Of a DNA stretch of 64,000 nucleotides, positions 8,401-16,691 are shown in pieces. A program made the translations under genes and the position numbers. Location: the NCBI RefSeq assembly GCF_050038885.1, contig NZ_CP143624.1:5084001-5148000 (forward strand), given 5' to 3'. Below the pieces are notes generated by a model. That model saw only the letters and a program-made list of their open reading frames with translations, had not been told where the DNA came from and made no database searches. Source of the DNA: Myxococcus flavus. GTDB taxonomy: Bacteria; Myxococcota; Myxococcia; Myxococcales; Myxococcaceae. How positions within the stretch are numbered: position 1 is the first letter of the stretch; every line of letters starts with the position of its first letter.

Positions 8401-10825
8401 CCACAAGGAGGCCTGGTTGATGCTCGTGGAGCGGCTGCTTCAGCGCGAGCAACTGGGCGAAGCGGCCTGGGCACTGGAGCACGCGGCCACCGCCACGGAG
8501 GACGAGGAGGAGCGGGAGCGGACGTGGGAGCGACTCGCGCGCCTGTGGCGTGAGGTGATGGGCAATCCCGAGCGCGCGCAAATCTATGCGCGCAGGGCGG
8601 AAGGAATCCGTCAGGCGCGAGCGGAGCGTGAGGTCTTGCCTCCTCCCGAGCCGCCACGTTCCGCGTCCCCGCGCCGGGAGCCGAGCGGCCCCCGGGCACC
8701 GCTCGTCCCGGCGCCCCCGGTGCTGTCCCACTCCCCGGCGAACATCGAGCAGTTGGCCAACGAGGTGACGTCGACCACGGATCCGGGGGCCGTGCTTGCC
8801 GCGGCGCGCTTGCCGCCACCCGCGAGCCCCCAGGGAGGTTCGGACAGGGAGGCTTCTGGGAACGCGTCCCCGGCAGGAGCTGAGCCTGCTCCATCGGCAC
8901 GAAAGGGAAGGCGAGCGCGAGGCTCCGGCCGCGCGAGGTCTTCCAGCGTGGATGCGGAAGAGGGCGCGCCACGGCGAGGACGTTCCAGGGCATCGCGAGG
9001 CGATGAATCCAGCCCGGCCTCCGCGCCGGGGAACGCCGCTGCGCCCGTGCCACGCGAGCCGGCACCGGAGGCCGCGGCTACTCCACGGAACCCCGCTTCC
9101 GTGCCGGGAACGGCCACTGCGCCCGTTTCTCGAAACCCTGCCTTCGTGGAGGGGACTGCGGCTGCATCTCGAAGCCCCGCCTCCGTGCCCGGGACTGCGG
9201 CTGCATCTCGAAGCCCCGCCTCCGTGCCCGGGACTGCGGCTGCATCTCGAAACCCTGCCTCCGTGGCGGGGACTGCGGCTGCACCCGCACCTCGCAACCT
9301 CGCCTCGGTGCCGGGGACTGCGGCTGCACCCGCACCTCGTAACCCCGCCTCCGTGCCGGGAACGGCCGCGGCGCCCGCACCTCGTAACCCCGCCTCCGTG
9401 CCGGGAACGGCCGCGGTGCCCGCATCTCGTAACCCCGCCCCCGTGCAGGGAACGGCCGCGGCGCCTGCGCCTCGAGCCCCCGCGCCGAGCGGCGACGCCG
9501 CGGACGCAGCCGGATTCCCCAAGGTGCCGCAATCCCCCGCCCCCGGTCGGAAGGGCAGGGGCGTGGAGCGCGCGGCACCTGCAGCCCGGGACGCCGAGCC
9601 AGCTCCGGCCTCACAGGACGCGGCGGCTCGGGAGCGGCGTTCAGGGGCCACGGACCTCATCACGGGCGAGCTCATGGACCTCGGCGCCGCGCCGGTGCCC
9701 GAGACGCGTGTCATCTCCTGGGAGGCGCCGCCGGGCCGCATGGACCCGGTGCGCCGTGTCGTGCGCGCGCGCCCCGAAGGGACGGTGTCCGCCCCCGCCC
9801 CCGGGCGCACGTTCATCGCGAAGCCGCCCGCCACGCCCGAGCCGCCCCGGCCTGCCCCCGGTGCCTCGGAGACACGCGAGTCGCCCGCGCCCGCGTACCT
9901 GCCCTCCCAGGACACCGAGCCCGACGGCTTCCGGCACATCCGCGAGCGTCCGCTCGACGCGAAGCCGTACCGCTCGCTCGCGGAGTACTTCGACCAGCGG
10001 GGAGACCCCGCGCGCGCCTCGCTCATGCGGGAAATCGCCGACGCGCTGGAGGGGCTCGAAACCCCCGCGCCGCGCGGCCAGCGTCCACCGCTGACCTCCG
10101 ATGAACGCGCCGGCCTGCGTCATCCCGGCCTGCGCACGCCCTCAGGCGAGCTGCTGGCCTGCACCGGAATCGCGCTCTGCCGCCTGTTCCCGGCGGAGGG
10201 CCGCGCCGCTGGCTCGTCGGAGCTCCTGCGCGCGACCGCGGGCCCGGCGGCACCGGCCGTGCTCGACGCGCTCCACTCGGCCGCGCGGATGCTGGACGTC
10301 CACCTGCCGGAGCTGGTGCTCGCGGAGGATGACGGCCCGCCCTTCACCGCCGTGCACGCGGGCCATGCGCGCCTCCTCGTGGGCCGGCTCCTGCTACGCG
10401 AGCCCATGCCCGCCGCGGAGCTGCGCTTCCACGCGGGGCGCGCGCTGCTGTCGCTCTCGCCGGACCTGCTCGCGCTCCGGGCCCTCAAGGGCGGCCAGCT
10501 CCTCCGGGCCCTGGCGCTGCTGTCGACCGTGCTGAAGGACCCGCGCGCCTCCGGAGAGGAAGCCCGCGTGGTGCGTGAGTCGCTCTCACCGAAGGCCCTG
10601 GAGCGGGCCATGGCCCTCCTGGAGCCGGGCACCCGCGACTTCAAGGCCTCCGCGCTCGCGGACGCCGCGCGAGACTCCGCCAACCGGGCGGGGCTCGTGG
10701 CCTGCGGCAGCGTGGGGCCCGCGCTGACGGTGCTGCGCGCGCGCAAGGGCAACGAGGCGGAGTTGGTGGAGTTGCTGCGCTTCGCCGCGTCCGAGCGCTA
10801 CCTGCCGCTGCGCGCGCCGCGCTGA
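5465..10825 (+). CDS. Giant TPR protein with Pro/Ala-rich linkers
   Basis: 1786 residues. Order: TPR-like helices at about 35-155; a Pro/Ala/Ser-rich linker to about 660 holding seven copies of the short motif [KR][ST]xxE[LM]PAV (near 254, 328, 364, 471, 491, 512, 534); a helical TPR block at about 690-1060 (for example AELAQLYLKRADQAKDA); a second disordered linker at about 1070-1440 with nine tandem RNPASVPGTAAAPAP-type repeats; and a C-terminal Ala/Leu/Arg-rich helical domain from about 1480. No signal peptide or membrane segment, so it is cytoplasmic. The architecture suggests a scaffold that gathers partners through TPRs and short motifs (inference). Family unknown. It ends a base away from the convergent barrel gene. 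Confidence 0.85.
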   Translation: MGGVRNGKSAGTPEPAAVRQEALQPGASGGKAAAETRDVVDGHFRAAARLLSEGSAARAFGELVRASRTLPMTPRLAAGIVRMALRAGTEPAAIILFEAGATTASGRRAVLRQLARVLRRVDQLPRAIAALEALLVEWPDDRRAQRVLQVLRARMSSDGAKDAEAGAQGVLAKPPARKDGAPDVASWEYDDRVYLIETVVGPPLAAGTPPGAAGGTPGAQPVVETPVQGDVRPLTTGGGDDGKPSAAPGPGPRKSARELPAVQIATASPEAPSAMSVGAPPPGDAPQATQGGGAPPAMSVTTPSGRTGESLRAVTSAAGSLVASSRKSATEMPAVGASAADVVAGPSPASDAPRSAPSADSHKTVLELPAVVVSSAPADDDAVVSQAQAGGASSGTANRAGAEPSRADASSPGAGAFPWAPVDAPSAKAAVSEPAVGARPAPVVDAMLSPVVREPGAEAPLAPGAAESPRTMLELPAVTIPPAAPASEAPRTMLELPAVAIPPAAPASEAPRTQVEMPAVPVPSRAPEFEARRTEVEMPAVDMGVPPPRSGAVREFAPQRESLSVPWAESPEQAAHVSSSSVRQAAHRRGAPLRDDADADEVTSEAQPFLVGEFASPASPRAPAPATVERRKTPVPAAAVPPASAPKGGLVPDARSGTMEVSLAELEAALSASASPAEGRPGEARPGAHEEDAEELTRSQKLEAQLIARRAWAELAQLYLKRADQAKDATLRADALARLAEVMENELHDPAGAARMYREIVALTGDRAALRDQVRLLAARGDASLVRRALDEAIRRAPSSRARAGALLTRGERWLHMGELKKARADFEAAEVLAPGLPAVLAGLLRCVEDAERPDIAERLRALLAAMPRRALDRVDALRVLAQVAEESLGNPRLAQWAWSEVLAESPDSDPARMRLTVLARRLGDTTVLGQLLRAQLARESRGPAAREARLELVATLEAQGNAEAALDELRQAVRYEPGHKEAWLMLVERLLQREQLGEAAWALEHAATATEDEEERERTWERLARLWREVMGNPERAQIYARRAEGIRQARAEREVLPPPEPPRSASPRREPSGPRAPLVPAPPVLSHSPANIEQLANEVTSTTDPGAVLAAARLPPPASPQGGSDREASGNASPAGAEPAPSARKGRRARGSGRARSSSVDAEEGAPRRGRSRASRGDESSPASAPGNAAAPVPREPAPEAAATPRNPASVPGTATAPVSRNPAFVEGTAAASRSPASVPGTAAASRSPASVPGTAAASRNPASVAGTAAAPAPRNLASVPGTAAAPAPRNPASVPGTAAAPAPRNPASVPGTAAVPASRNPAPVQGTAAAPAPRAPAPSGDAADAAGFPKVPQSPAPGRKGRGVERAAPAARDAEPAPASQDAAARERRSGATDLITGELMDLGAAPVPETRVISWEAPPGRMDPVRRVVRARPEGTVSAPAPGRTFIAKPPATPEPPRPAPGASETRESPAPAYLPSQDTEPDGFRHIRERPLDAKPYRSLAEYFDQRGDPARASLMREIADALEGLETPAPRGQRPPLTSDERAGLRHPGLRTPSGELLACTGIALCRLFPAEGRAAGSSELLRATAGPAAPAVLDALHSAARMLDVHLPELVLAEDDGPPFTAVHAGHARLLVGRLLLREPMPAAELRFHAGRALLSLSPDLLALRALKGGQLLRALALLSTVLKDPRASGEEARVVRESLSPKALERAMALLEPGTRDFKASALADAARDSANRAGLVACGSVGPALTVLRARKGNEAELVELLRFAASERYLPLRAPR
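9086..9472 (+). repeat. Nine in-frame 39-45 bp tandem repeats within the TPR gene
   Basis: Each unit encodes R-x-P-A-x-V-x-G-T-A-x-A followed by S or APAP, in 13- or 15-residue forms. All units are multiples of three, so the frame is kept. Units 3 and 4 are identical at protein level and nearly so in DNA, which implies recent duplication. Copy number is likely to vary between strains. Confidence 0.85.
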
Positions 10826-10826
10826 C

Positions 10827-11675
10827 TCAGTTCATGTTCAGCTTGATGGTGAGCGCCAGCATCCGCCCCTTGGGGCCGCCGAGGTCATGGCGGTACGCGA
10901 AGTCCAGCCCGCCGCCACCCTCGGACATGAAGCCGAGCCCCGTGCTGATTTGCGACGTGCGGGTGAAGCCGTCGTACGAATAGCCCGCGCGCACCGGGAA
11001 CACCTGCCCGAGGATGTACTCCAGGCCGCCGTGGTACGTGAGCGTCGTGGTGTCGTTCGTGGTGAAGTCCGCGCGCACGTCGCCGGCGAGCGTCAGCAGC
11101 CCCGTCATCACGCCCAGGTGCGCCGAGTAGTAGCGCGTCAGTTCCTCATTGTCGGTGTCGACGAGGTTGTGCGCGGAGAAGCCCGCCATCAGCGACTGCG
11201 ACAGCCGGAGCATGATGCCTGCGTCGCCCGTGACGGAGTTGGCGAACCGCGACTGGCCGCTCATGCGCAGATAACGCACCGTGGCGCCAATCATGAGTGA
11301 CTGGCTGATGGGCAGTCCCACGCCCAGCGAGCTGAGGTGGGCACTGGCGCGAGCGCCGCCGCGGCCCACGCTCACCCAGTGGTAGTCGATTCCCATCCCC
11401 ATTCGGCTGGTGGCCGCGTCGATGATGGAGACGCCGAGGAGGCCTTCCTTGCGCTGGGTGTCCCACGCCCCGGTGCCTTCGATGCGGTAGGCCGGGAAGA
11501 GGACCATGGCAGCGGGGTTGCCCAGCATCGCGTCCGCGCCCAGGCCCAGGGCGCGGTACGCACCACCCATGCCATAAGCGCGCGCGCTCATGACATCCCG
11601 GAGGTCCTCGGCGGGCTGCGCCAGCGAGGTAGTGGACACACAAAGGGCCATCAACACCAGGGAGCGCAGCGACAT
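10827..11675 (-). CDS. Outer-membrane beta-barrel protein, PorV/FadL-like
   Basis: 282 residues with a clear signal peptide (MSLRSLVLMALCVSTTSLAQ, cleavage after SLAQ). The mature start has the ARAYGMGGAYRALGLGADAMLGNPAAM block seen in FadL/PorV/UPF0164-type barrels, where a glycine-rich N-terminal segment precedes alternating strands. The rest alternates polar and hydrophobic residues and ends MLALTIKLNMN, a barrel-like terminal strand ending in Asn rather than the usual Phe. The likely place is the outer membrane; the cargo is unknown. It is divergent from galU, about 60 bp away. Confidence 0.75.
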   Translation of the reverse strand: MSLRSLVLMALCVSTTSLAQPAEDLRDVMSARAYGMGGAYRALGLGADAMLGNPAAMVLFPAYRIEGTGAWDTQRKEGLLGVSIIDAATSRMGMGIDYHWVSVGRGGARASAHLSSLGVGLPISQSLMIGATVRYLRMSGQSRFANSVTGDAGIMLRLSQSLMAGFSAHNLVDTDNEELTRYYSAHLGVMTGLLTLAGDVRADFTTNDTTTLTYHGGLEYILGQVFPVRAGYSYDGFTRTSQISTGLGFMSEGGGGLDFAYRHDLGGPKGRMLALTIKLNMN

Positions 11676-11735
11676 GACAAGAGCATCCTATCCGGCTTGA
11701 TGGGGTGGGATGCCATCAATAGATTCGCAGCCCTC

Positions 11736-12638
11736 ATGGCCTCCAAAACCCCGAAGGTAGAGCCCCTCATCCGCAAGTGTGTCATCCCGGCAGCCGGCCT
11801 GGGCACGCGGTTCCTGCCGGCGACCAAGGCGGTTCCCAAGGAGATGCTGCCTATCGTCGATACGCCGACGCTCCAGTACATCGTGGAAGAGGCGGTATCC
11901 GCTGGCATCGAGGATGTCGTCGTCATCAACGGCCGTGGCAAGAGCGCCATCGAGGACCACTTCGACATCGGCTTCGAGCTGGAGACCACCCTGCGTGCGC
12001 GTGGCAAGGAGTCGGAGGCCGACAAGCTGCGCGCCATCGCCGACCTGGTCCGCGTCGTCAGCATCCGCCAGAAGGAGCCCAAGGGCCTGGGCCACGCGGT
12101 GCTGTGCGCCAGGAGCGTCATCGGCGACGAGCCCTTCGGCGTGCTGCTGGGCGACGACATGATTGACGCCGAGGAGCCGGGAATCCGTCAGCTCGCTCGC
12201 GTGTATCGCCAGTACAACCAGGCGGTCATCGCGCTCATGGAAGTGCCCGACGACGAGACGCACATGTATGGCATCGCCGCCGGCACGGACCTGGGCGACG
12301 GCGTCATGCGCATCGACCGCATCGTGGAGAAGCCGAAGAAGGGCACCGCGCCCTCCAACCTCGCCGTCATCGGCCGCTACGTGCTGCCGCCCGACATCTT
12401 CCCCATCCTGGAGAAGCAGACGCCGGGTGTGGGCGGCGAAATCCAGCTCACCGACGGCCTGGCCACCCTCCAGCAGCAGCAGGGGCTGCTGGGCTACCGC
12501 TTCAAGGGCCAGCGCTATGACGCGGGCGACAAGGTGGGGTACCTGAAGGCCAACATCGCCTACGCGCTCAAGCGCCCGGAGCTGCGTGCCGGGCTGCTCG
12601 AGTTCATGCGTGAAGTCGTGAAGACGGAGAAGCCGTGA
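11736..12638 (+). CDS. galU: UTP-glucose-1-phosphate uridylyltransferase
   Basis: 300 residues from the ATG at 11736; the frame is open far upstream, but that part is not coding-like. It makes UDP-glucose from UTP and glucose-1-phosphate, for polysaccharide and LPS synthesis. The N-terminal nucleotide-binding signature IPAAGLGTRFLPATKAVPKE is present, followed by LPIVDTPTLQYIVEEA, GLGHAVLCA, VLLGDDMID and the catalytic-region Lys in RIVEKPKKG. GGEIQLTDGL and RYDAGDKVGYLKAN complete the family pattern. Its stop overlaps the next gene's GTG start by four bases, which predicts translational coupling. Confidence 0.95.
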   Translation: MASKTPKVEPLIRKCVIPAAGLGTRFLPATKAVPKEMLPIVDTPTLQYIVEEAVSAGIEDVVVINGRGKSAIEDHFDIGFELETTLRARGKESEADKLRAIADLVRVVSIRQKEPKGLGHAVLCARSVIGDEPFGVLLGDDMIDAEEPGIRQLARVYRQYNQAVIALMEVPDDETHMYGIAAGTDLGDGVMRIDRIVEKPKKGTAPSNLAVIGRYVLPPDIFPILEKQTPGVGGEIQLTDGLATLQQQQGLLGYRFKGQRYDAGDKVGYLKANIAYALKRPELRAGLLEFMREVVKTEKP

Positions 12639-13390
12639 AGCGCACCGTTGCACTCCTCGCAGTCCTGGTCTCCTTCGCCGCGGGCGCCTACGTGCTGCCC
12701 GGAAGCTCCATCATCCGCCGCATGTCGGCGGAGCGCGCCGAGCTGAGGCTGTCCACGCTGCGCGTGGAAGGCTCGCTCAGCTTCGGCGGGCCTGCCGTCA
12801 AGGAGGCCGGAGCCGCGCTCGGGACGCCCACGGACCGCCCGGAGGTGCAGGGCGATGGCGTGCTGTCCATCCGCGTGCCCGGCCGCTGCCGCTTCGAGGC
12901 CTCGGTGCCCGACGGCAACGCCCAGGCCGTGGTCGTCCAGTCCGGTGGCCGCCGCCGCGCGCAGGGCACCGAGATTCCCGCCATGTCGGTGCTCGTCGCG
13001 CAGGTGTGCCCGCTGCTCGCCACCGGCAGTGGCAACGTGCAGGACCTGAAGGAGGCGGTGCTCCGCCACCTCCAGAACCTGGGCGTCGACACGGGCCGCA
13101 CCGGGCTGGCGCGCTTCGGCGGCGAGGTGGCCTACGTCCTCGGCGACATGGCCGAGGGCCGCCCGCAGTTCTGGGTGTACAAGGACTCCTTCCGCCCGGC
13201 GCGCCTGCGCTACTCGGATGCGTCCGGGACGGCGTGGGACGTGCGCTTCCTGGACTACAGCTCGCCGGCCACCGGTGAGTGGATGCCGCGCACCATCGAG
13301 GTCTGGCGTGGCGGCCAGCGCAACCTGCGCTTCACCGCCTTGAAGGGCGACAACCGGGCCAGCGTGCCCGACTCGCTCTTCACCCTGTAG
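12635..13390 (+). CDS. Exported protein of unknown function, coupled to galU
   Basis: 251 residues. The GTG start at 12635 overlaps the galU TGA (GTGA), so it should be co-translated. A signal peptide (KRTVALLAVLVSFAAGAY) is followed by a short basic helix (IIRRMSAERAELRL) and a domain of about 200 residues rich in beta strands (RFTALKGDN and WDVRFLDYSSPATGEWMPRTIEVW near the end). The latter resembles the C-terminal strands of periplasmic lipoprotein-carrier-like folds, but this is weak. Position next to galU suggests an envelope role (inference). A strong hairpin follows at 13402-13427. Confidence 0.75.
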   Translation: MKRTVALLAVLVSFAAGAYVLPGSSIIRRMSAERAELRLSTLRVEGSLSFGGPAVKEAGAALGTPTDRPEVQGDGVLSIRVPGRCRFEASVPDGNAQAVVVQSGGRRRAQGTEIPAMSVLVAQVCPLLATGSGNVQDLKEAVLRHLQNLGVDTGRTGLARFGGEVAYVLGDMAEGRPQFWVYKDSFRPARLRYSDASGTAWDVRFLDYSSPATGEWMPRTIEVWRGGQRNLRFTALKGDNRASVPDSLFTL

Positions 13391-13401
13391 GTCGCCTGGG
13401 G

Positions 13402-13427
13402 CCGCCGGGGATGACGCGCCCCGGCGG
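13402..13427 (+). terminator. Terminator hairpin after the galU unit
   Basis: CCGCCGGGG (13402-13410) pairs perfectly with CCCCGGCGG (13419-13427) around an 8-nt loop, 12 bases after the stop codon. AAA follows, but no T-run. Confidence 0.55.
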
Positions 13428-13530
13428 AAACGGCACTTTCCTGTATTCCTTGCGGCGCTCAGGGGGGCCATGAAGAGTGTGGCCCGCCTGGCCGGGATTC
13501 TCCCCGGCCCGCCGCGCAGAGGAATGTCAC

Positions 13531-14154
13531 ATGAAAGTGTACGGCCACCCCATGAGCACGGCCACGCGGATGGTCCTCACCACCCTGGCGGAGAAGGGCC
13601 ACGAGGCGGAGCTCGTCCTCGTCGACCTCACGAAGGGTGAGCAGAAGCACCCCGCGCACCTGGAGCGCCACCCCTTCGGCGTCATCCCCGCGCTGGAGGA
13701 CGACGGCTTCCGGCTCTACGAGTCGCGCGCCATCGTCCGCTATCTCGACCGCAAGCTGGCGGGGCCCTCGCTGACGCCGTCCGACGTGCAGGCCTTCGCG
13801 CGCATGGAGCAGTTCATCAGCGTGGAGCACTGTTACTTCACGCCCGCGGCGATGAAGGTCATCTGGGAGCGCCTCTTCAAGGGGCTCCTGGGCGGCGGCG
13901 CGCCGGACGAGGCCCGCATCGAAGAGGGCATGAAGGGCATCGAGCGCGTCTTCGGCATCGTCGACCCGGTGCTGGGCAAGCAGCCGTACCTCGCGGGGGA
14001 CAGCTTCTCGCTCGCGGAGATTTGCTGGATGCCTTACATGGACTTCTTCGTCGCCGCGGGCGGCGGCGCACTCCTCGGCAACTACAAGGGCGTGAGCGCC
14101 TGGTGGGAGCGCGTCAGCGCCCGGCCCTCGTGGAAGAAGGTCACTGGCGGCTGA
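13531..14154 (+). CDS. Glutathione S-transferase family protein
   Basis: 207 residues from the ATG at 13531, preceded by AGAGGA. The N-terminal thioredoxin-fold half reads KVYGHPMSTATRMVLTTLAEKG, with the Ser of MSTAT in the place of the catalytic Ser/Tyr. The glutathione-binding block HPFGVIPALEDDGFRLYESRAIVRYLD is intact (cis-Pro in VIPAL, ESRAI for the gamma-glutamyl contact). The C-terminal helical domain carries the GDSFSLAEICWMPYM N-capping box. It is predicted to conjugate or reduce electrophiles in the cytoplasm; the substrate is unknown. It closely resembles plant-type phi-class GSTs. Hairpin at 14160-14176 follows. Confidence 0.9.
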   Translation: MKVYGHPMSTATRMVLTTLAEKGHEAELVLVDLTKGEQKHPAHLERHPFGVIPALEDDGFRLYESRAIVRYLDRKLAGPSLTPSDVQAFARMEQFISVEHCYFTPAAMKVIWERLFKGLLGGGAPDEARIEEGMKGIERVFGIVDPVLGKQPYLAGDSFSLAEICWMPYMDFFVAAGGGALLGNYKGVSAWWERVSARPSWKKVTGG

Positions 14155-14159
14155 GCCCG

Positions 14160-14176
14160 CGCCAGGTGTCCTGGCG
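14160..14176 (+). terminator. Hairpin after the GST gene
   Basis: CGCCAGG (14160-14166), a 3-nt loop and CCTGGCG (14170-14176), five bases past the stop. No T-run follows. Confidence 0.45.
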
Positions 14177-14288
14177 TCCCAGGGGCTTCGCCTCCCGGCG
14201 GAGCCCTCAGGGCATGTCAGACCCTCCCTGCACTGTGGACCCCGGGAGCAGGACGGATGGGGTCGGGGCGACGGTTGAAGGGAGCGTC

Positions 14289-16676
14289 ATGGAACAGCGA
14301 CCTTTGTGGAGCGGGGCGGACGCGGCGGCATCGAAGGTTCCTCCGACGCGGGGTTCCAGGTCGGTGCGCACCTCGGGTGCGAAAAGCCGCCGGGAACTGT
14401 CCGAGCCCGCCGCCGCCGCTACAGTGCGCGCCGAAGTGAGCGCTCCCGTTCTGGCCTCCATCGCCGTTGGCCGCCCCGTCCGGGGCGAATTCACCTACAC
14501 CCTGCCGGACGAGCTGGCCGGCCGTCTGGAGCCGGGCCAGCGCGTGCTGGTGCCCTTCGGCCGCGGCACGGCGCTGGGCTTCTACCTGGGGCCCGCGTCC
14601 CCGCCGCCCGGGGAGAAGGTGAAGCTGAAGGCCGTCCAGCGCGTGCTGGAGGACTCGCCGTCCCTGCCCAAGGACCTCATCGCGCTGCTGCGCTTCGCGG
14701 CCGTGCACTACCGCTACCCGCTGGGTGAGGTGATTCGCGGCGCGCTGCCGCCGGGCCTGTCCAAGGCGGTGGACGAGAAGGAAGCCAAGCCGGACGTGCA
14801 GCAGTTCGCGGTGGCGCTGGTCAACGAGGTGCCTCCGGAGCTGTCGCGCGCGCCCGCGCAGTCCGCCGCGCTCGCCTACCTGCTGGCCGTGGGAGGCCGC
14901 GCCCCGCTGGAGGAGGTCGCCCACGCGATTCCCGGGGCGCGCGAGACGCTGAAGAAGCTGGCCACGCGCGGCTTCGCCCGCCTGGAGGAGAAGACGGTGG
15001 AGGCGGGGGTGAAGGAGGGCCTCATCCAGGGCCGCCCGGACCACCTCACACCGGAGCAGGCGGCCGCGGGCGTGGAGCTGCGCGCGGCGCTGGACGCGGG
15101 CACCTTCCAGCCCTTCCTCCTGCATGGCGTCACCGGCAGCGGGAAGACGGAGGTGTACCTGCGCGCGGCGGAGCATGCGCTGTCGCTGGGGAAGGGCAGC
15201 CTCATCCTGGTGCCCGAAATCGCGCTGACGCCTCAGCTCGTGGGCCGCTTCCGCAGCCGCTTCGGCGCGGAGGTGGCGGTGCTGCACTCGGCGCTGAAGG
15301 ACCGGGAGCGGCTCTTCCACTGGCAGGCGCTGCGGCGGGGCGACGTGAAGATTGCCGTGGGCGTGCGCTCGGCGGTGTTCGCGCCGGTGGACAACCTGGG
15401 CCTCATCGTCGTGGACGAGGAGCACGACCCCTCCTTCAAGCAGGAGGAGAAGCTGCGCTACCAGGCGCGCGACCTCGCCGTGGTGCGAGGCAAGCAGGCC
15501 AGCGCGGTGGTGGTGCTGGGCTCGGCCACGCCCGCGCTGGAGACGCTGGAGAACGTCAACCGCGGGCGCTACCGGCTGCTGGAGCTGAAGCACCGCGTGG
15601 ACGACCGGCCCATGCCCACCATCGAAATGGTGGACCTGCGCGTGGAGCGTCCCCGCGAGGGCGTGGTGACGGAGGAGGCGCCCATCCTCAGCCCGCCGCT
15701 GCTGGCGGCCATGGAGGAGACGATTGGCCGCGGCCAGCAGGTCATCCTCTTCCTCAACCGCCGCGGCCACAGCACCGTGCTCCTGTGCGAGGTGTGCGGC
15801 CTGTCGCTCAAGTGCAGCGAGTGTGACGTCTGCCTCACGCACCACCGTTCGCAGAACCGGGTGGTGTGTCACTACTGCGGCCTGGCCATGCCGGTGCCGG
15901 AGCAGTGCCTGGAGTGCACGGGCCCCATGCTCAAGCTGGGCATCGGCACCGAGCGCGTGGAGGCGGAAGTCCTCGAGCGCATCCCCACCGCGCGCGTCGC
16001 CCGGCTGGACCGGGACTCGGCCAGCAGCGCGGAGCGGCTGACGGAGATGCTGGCCTCGTTCGCGCGCCGGGAGCTGGATGTCCTGGTGGGCACGCAGATG
16101 GTGGCCAAGGGCCATGACTTCCCGGGCGTGACGCTGGTGTGCGTCGTCATGGCGGACACGTCCCTGTCCATCCCGGACTTCCGCGCCGCCGAGCGCACCT
16201 TCCACCTTCTCACCCAGGTCGCCGGCCGCGCCGGGCGGGGGAAGGACCCGGGGCGCGTGCTGGTCCAGACGTACAATCCGGACGCGGAGCCAGTCCAGCG
16301 CGTCCTGGCCCATGACTTCGGCGGTTTCGCGTCCCAGGAACTGGAGTGGCGCAAGGCGCTGGCGTACCCTCCATATTCGCGCATGGCCGCCATCCGTCTG
16401 GAGGGGGAGCACCCCGAGCAGACGGCCAGCGTGGCGCGCTCGCTGGGGAACCTCGTCTCCCGGAACATGCCCCCTGCGTCCGCCGGGGTCCGCCTGCTGG
16501 GGCCGGCGCTGGCCCCCATCTCCCGCATCCGGGGCAAGACGCGCTGGCAGCTCCTCCTGAAGGGGCCAACGCATACGGCGCTCGCCCCGCTGCTCGCCCG
16601 GGTGGAGGCGGCCCTGGCCGAAGTTCCTTCCGCCGTGAAGGTCGTGATCGACGTGGATCCGGGGGCCATGCTGTAG
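14289..16676 (+). CDS. priA: Primosomal protein N', replication restart helicase
   Basis: 795 residues from ATG 14289 with GAAGGGAG upstream. A shorter form from GTG 14424 or 14436 is possible, since the first 50 residues are Ser/Arg/Ala-rich and not part of the family. PriA reloads the replicative helicase at stalled forks. It shows the 3'-BD start (RGEFTYTLPDEL), Walker A GVTGSGKTEVYL, Walker B VVDEEHDPSFKQEE, LGSATPALET, and an eight-Cys zinc module (CEVCGLSLKCSECDVC, then CHYCG and CLEC). Motif V/VI regions GTQMVAKGHDFPGVTL and QVAGRAGRG are intact. The gene ends 15 bp before the giant coiled-coil gene, so the two may be co-transcribed. Confidence 0.95.
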   Translation: MEQRPLWSGADAAASKVPPTRGSRSVRTSGAKSRRELSEPAAAATVRAEVSAPVLASIAVGRPVRGEFTYTLPDELAGRLEPGQRVLVPFGRGTALGFYLGPASPPPGEKVKLKAVQRVLEDSPSLPKDLIALLRFAAVHYRYPLGEVIRGALPPGLSKAVDEKEAKPDVQQFAVALVNEVPPELSRAPAQSAALAYLLAVGGRAPLEEVAHAIPGARETLKKLATRGFARLEEKTVEAGVKEGLIQGRPDHLTPEQAAAGVELRAALDAGTFQPFLLHGVTGSGKTEVYLRAAEHALSLGKGSLILVPEIALTPQLVGRFRSRFGAEVAVLHSALKDRERLFHWQALRRGDVKIAVGVRSAVFAPVDNLGLIVVDEEHDPSFKQEEKLRYQARDLAVVRGKQASAVVVLGSATPALETLENVNRGRYRLLELKHRVDDRPMPTIEMVDLRVERPREGVVTEEAPILSPPLLAAMEETIGRGQQVILFLNRRGHSTVLLCEVCGLSLKCSECDVCLTHHRSQNRVVCHYCGLAMPVPEQCLECTGPMLKLGIGTERVEAEVLERIPTARVARLDRDSASSAERLTEMLASFARRELDVLVGTQMVAKGHDFPGVTLVCVVMADTSLSIPDFRAAERTFHLLTQVAGRAGRGKDPGRVLVQTYNPDAEPVQRVLAHDFGGFASQELEWRKALAYPPYSRMAAIRLEGEHPEQTASVARSLGNLVSRNMPPASAGVRLLGPALAPISRIRGKTRWQLLLKGPTHTALAPLLARVEAALAEVPSAVKVVIDVDPGAML

Positions 16677-16691
16677 ACTTGGTGCCCCCCC

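Noticed and set aside
7199..9532. Minus-strand open frame of 777 codons opposite the TPR gene
   Set aside because: Arg/Gly/Ser-rich product mirroring the Pro/Ala linker repeats; no ribosome site or domain.
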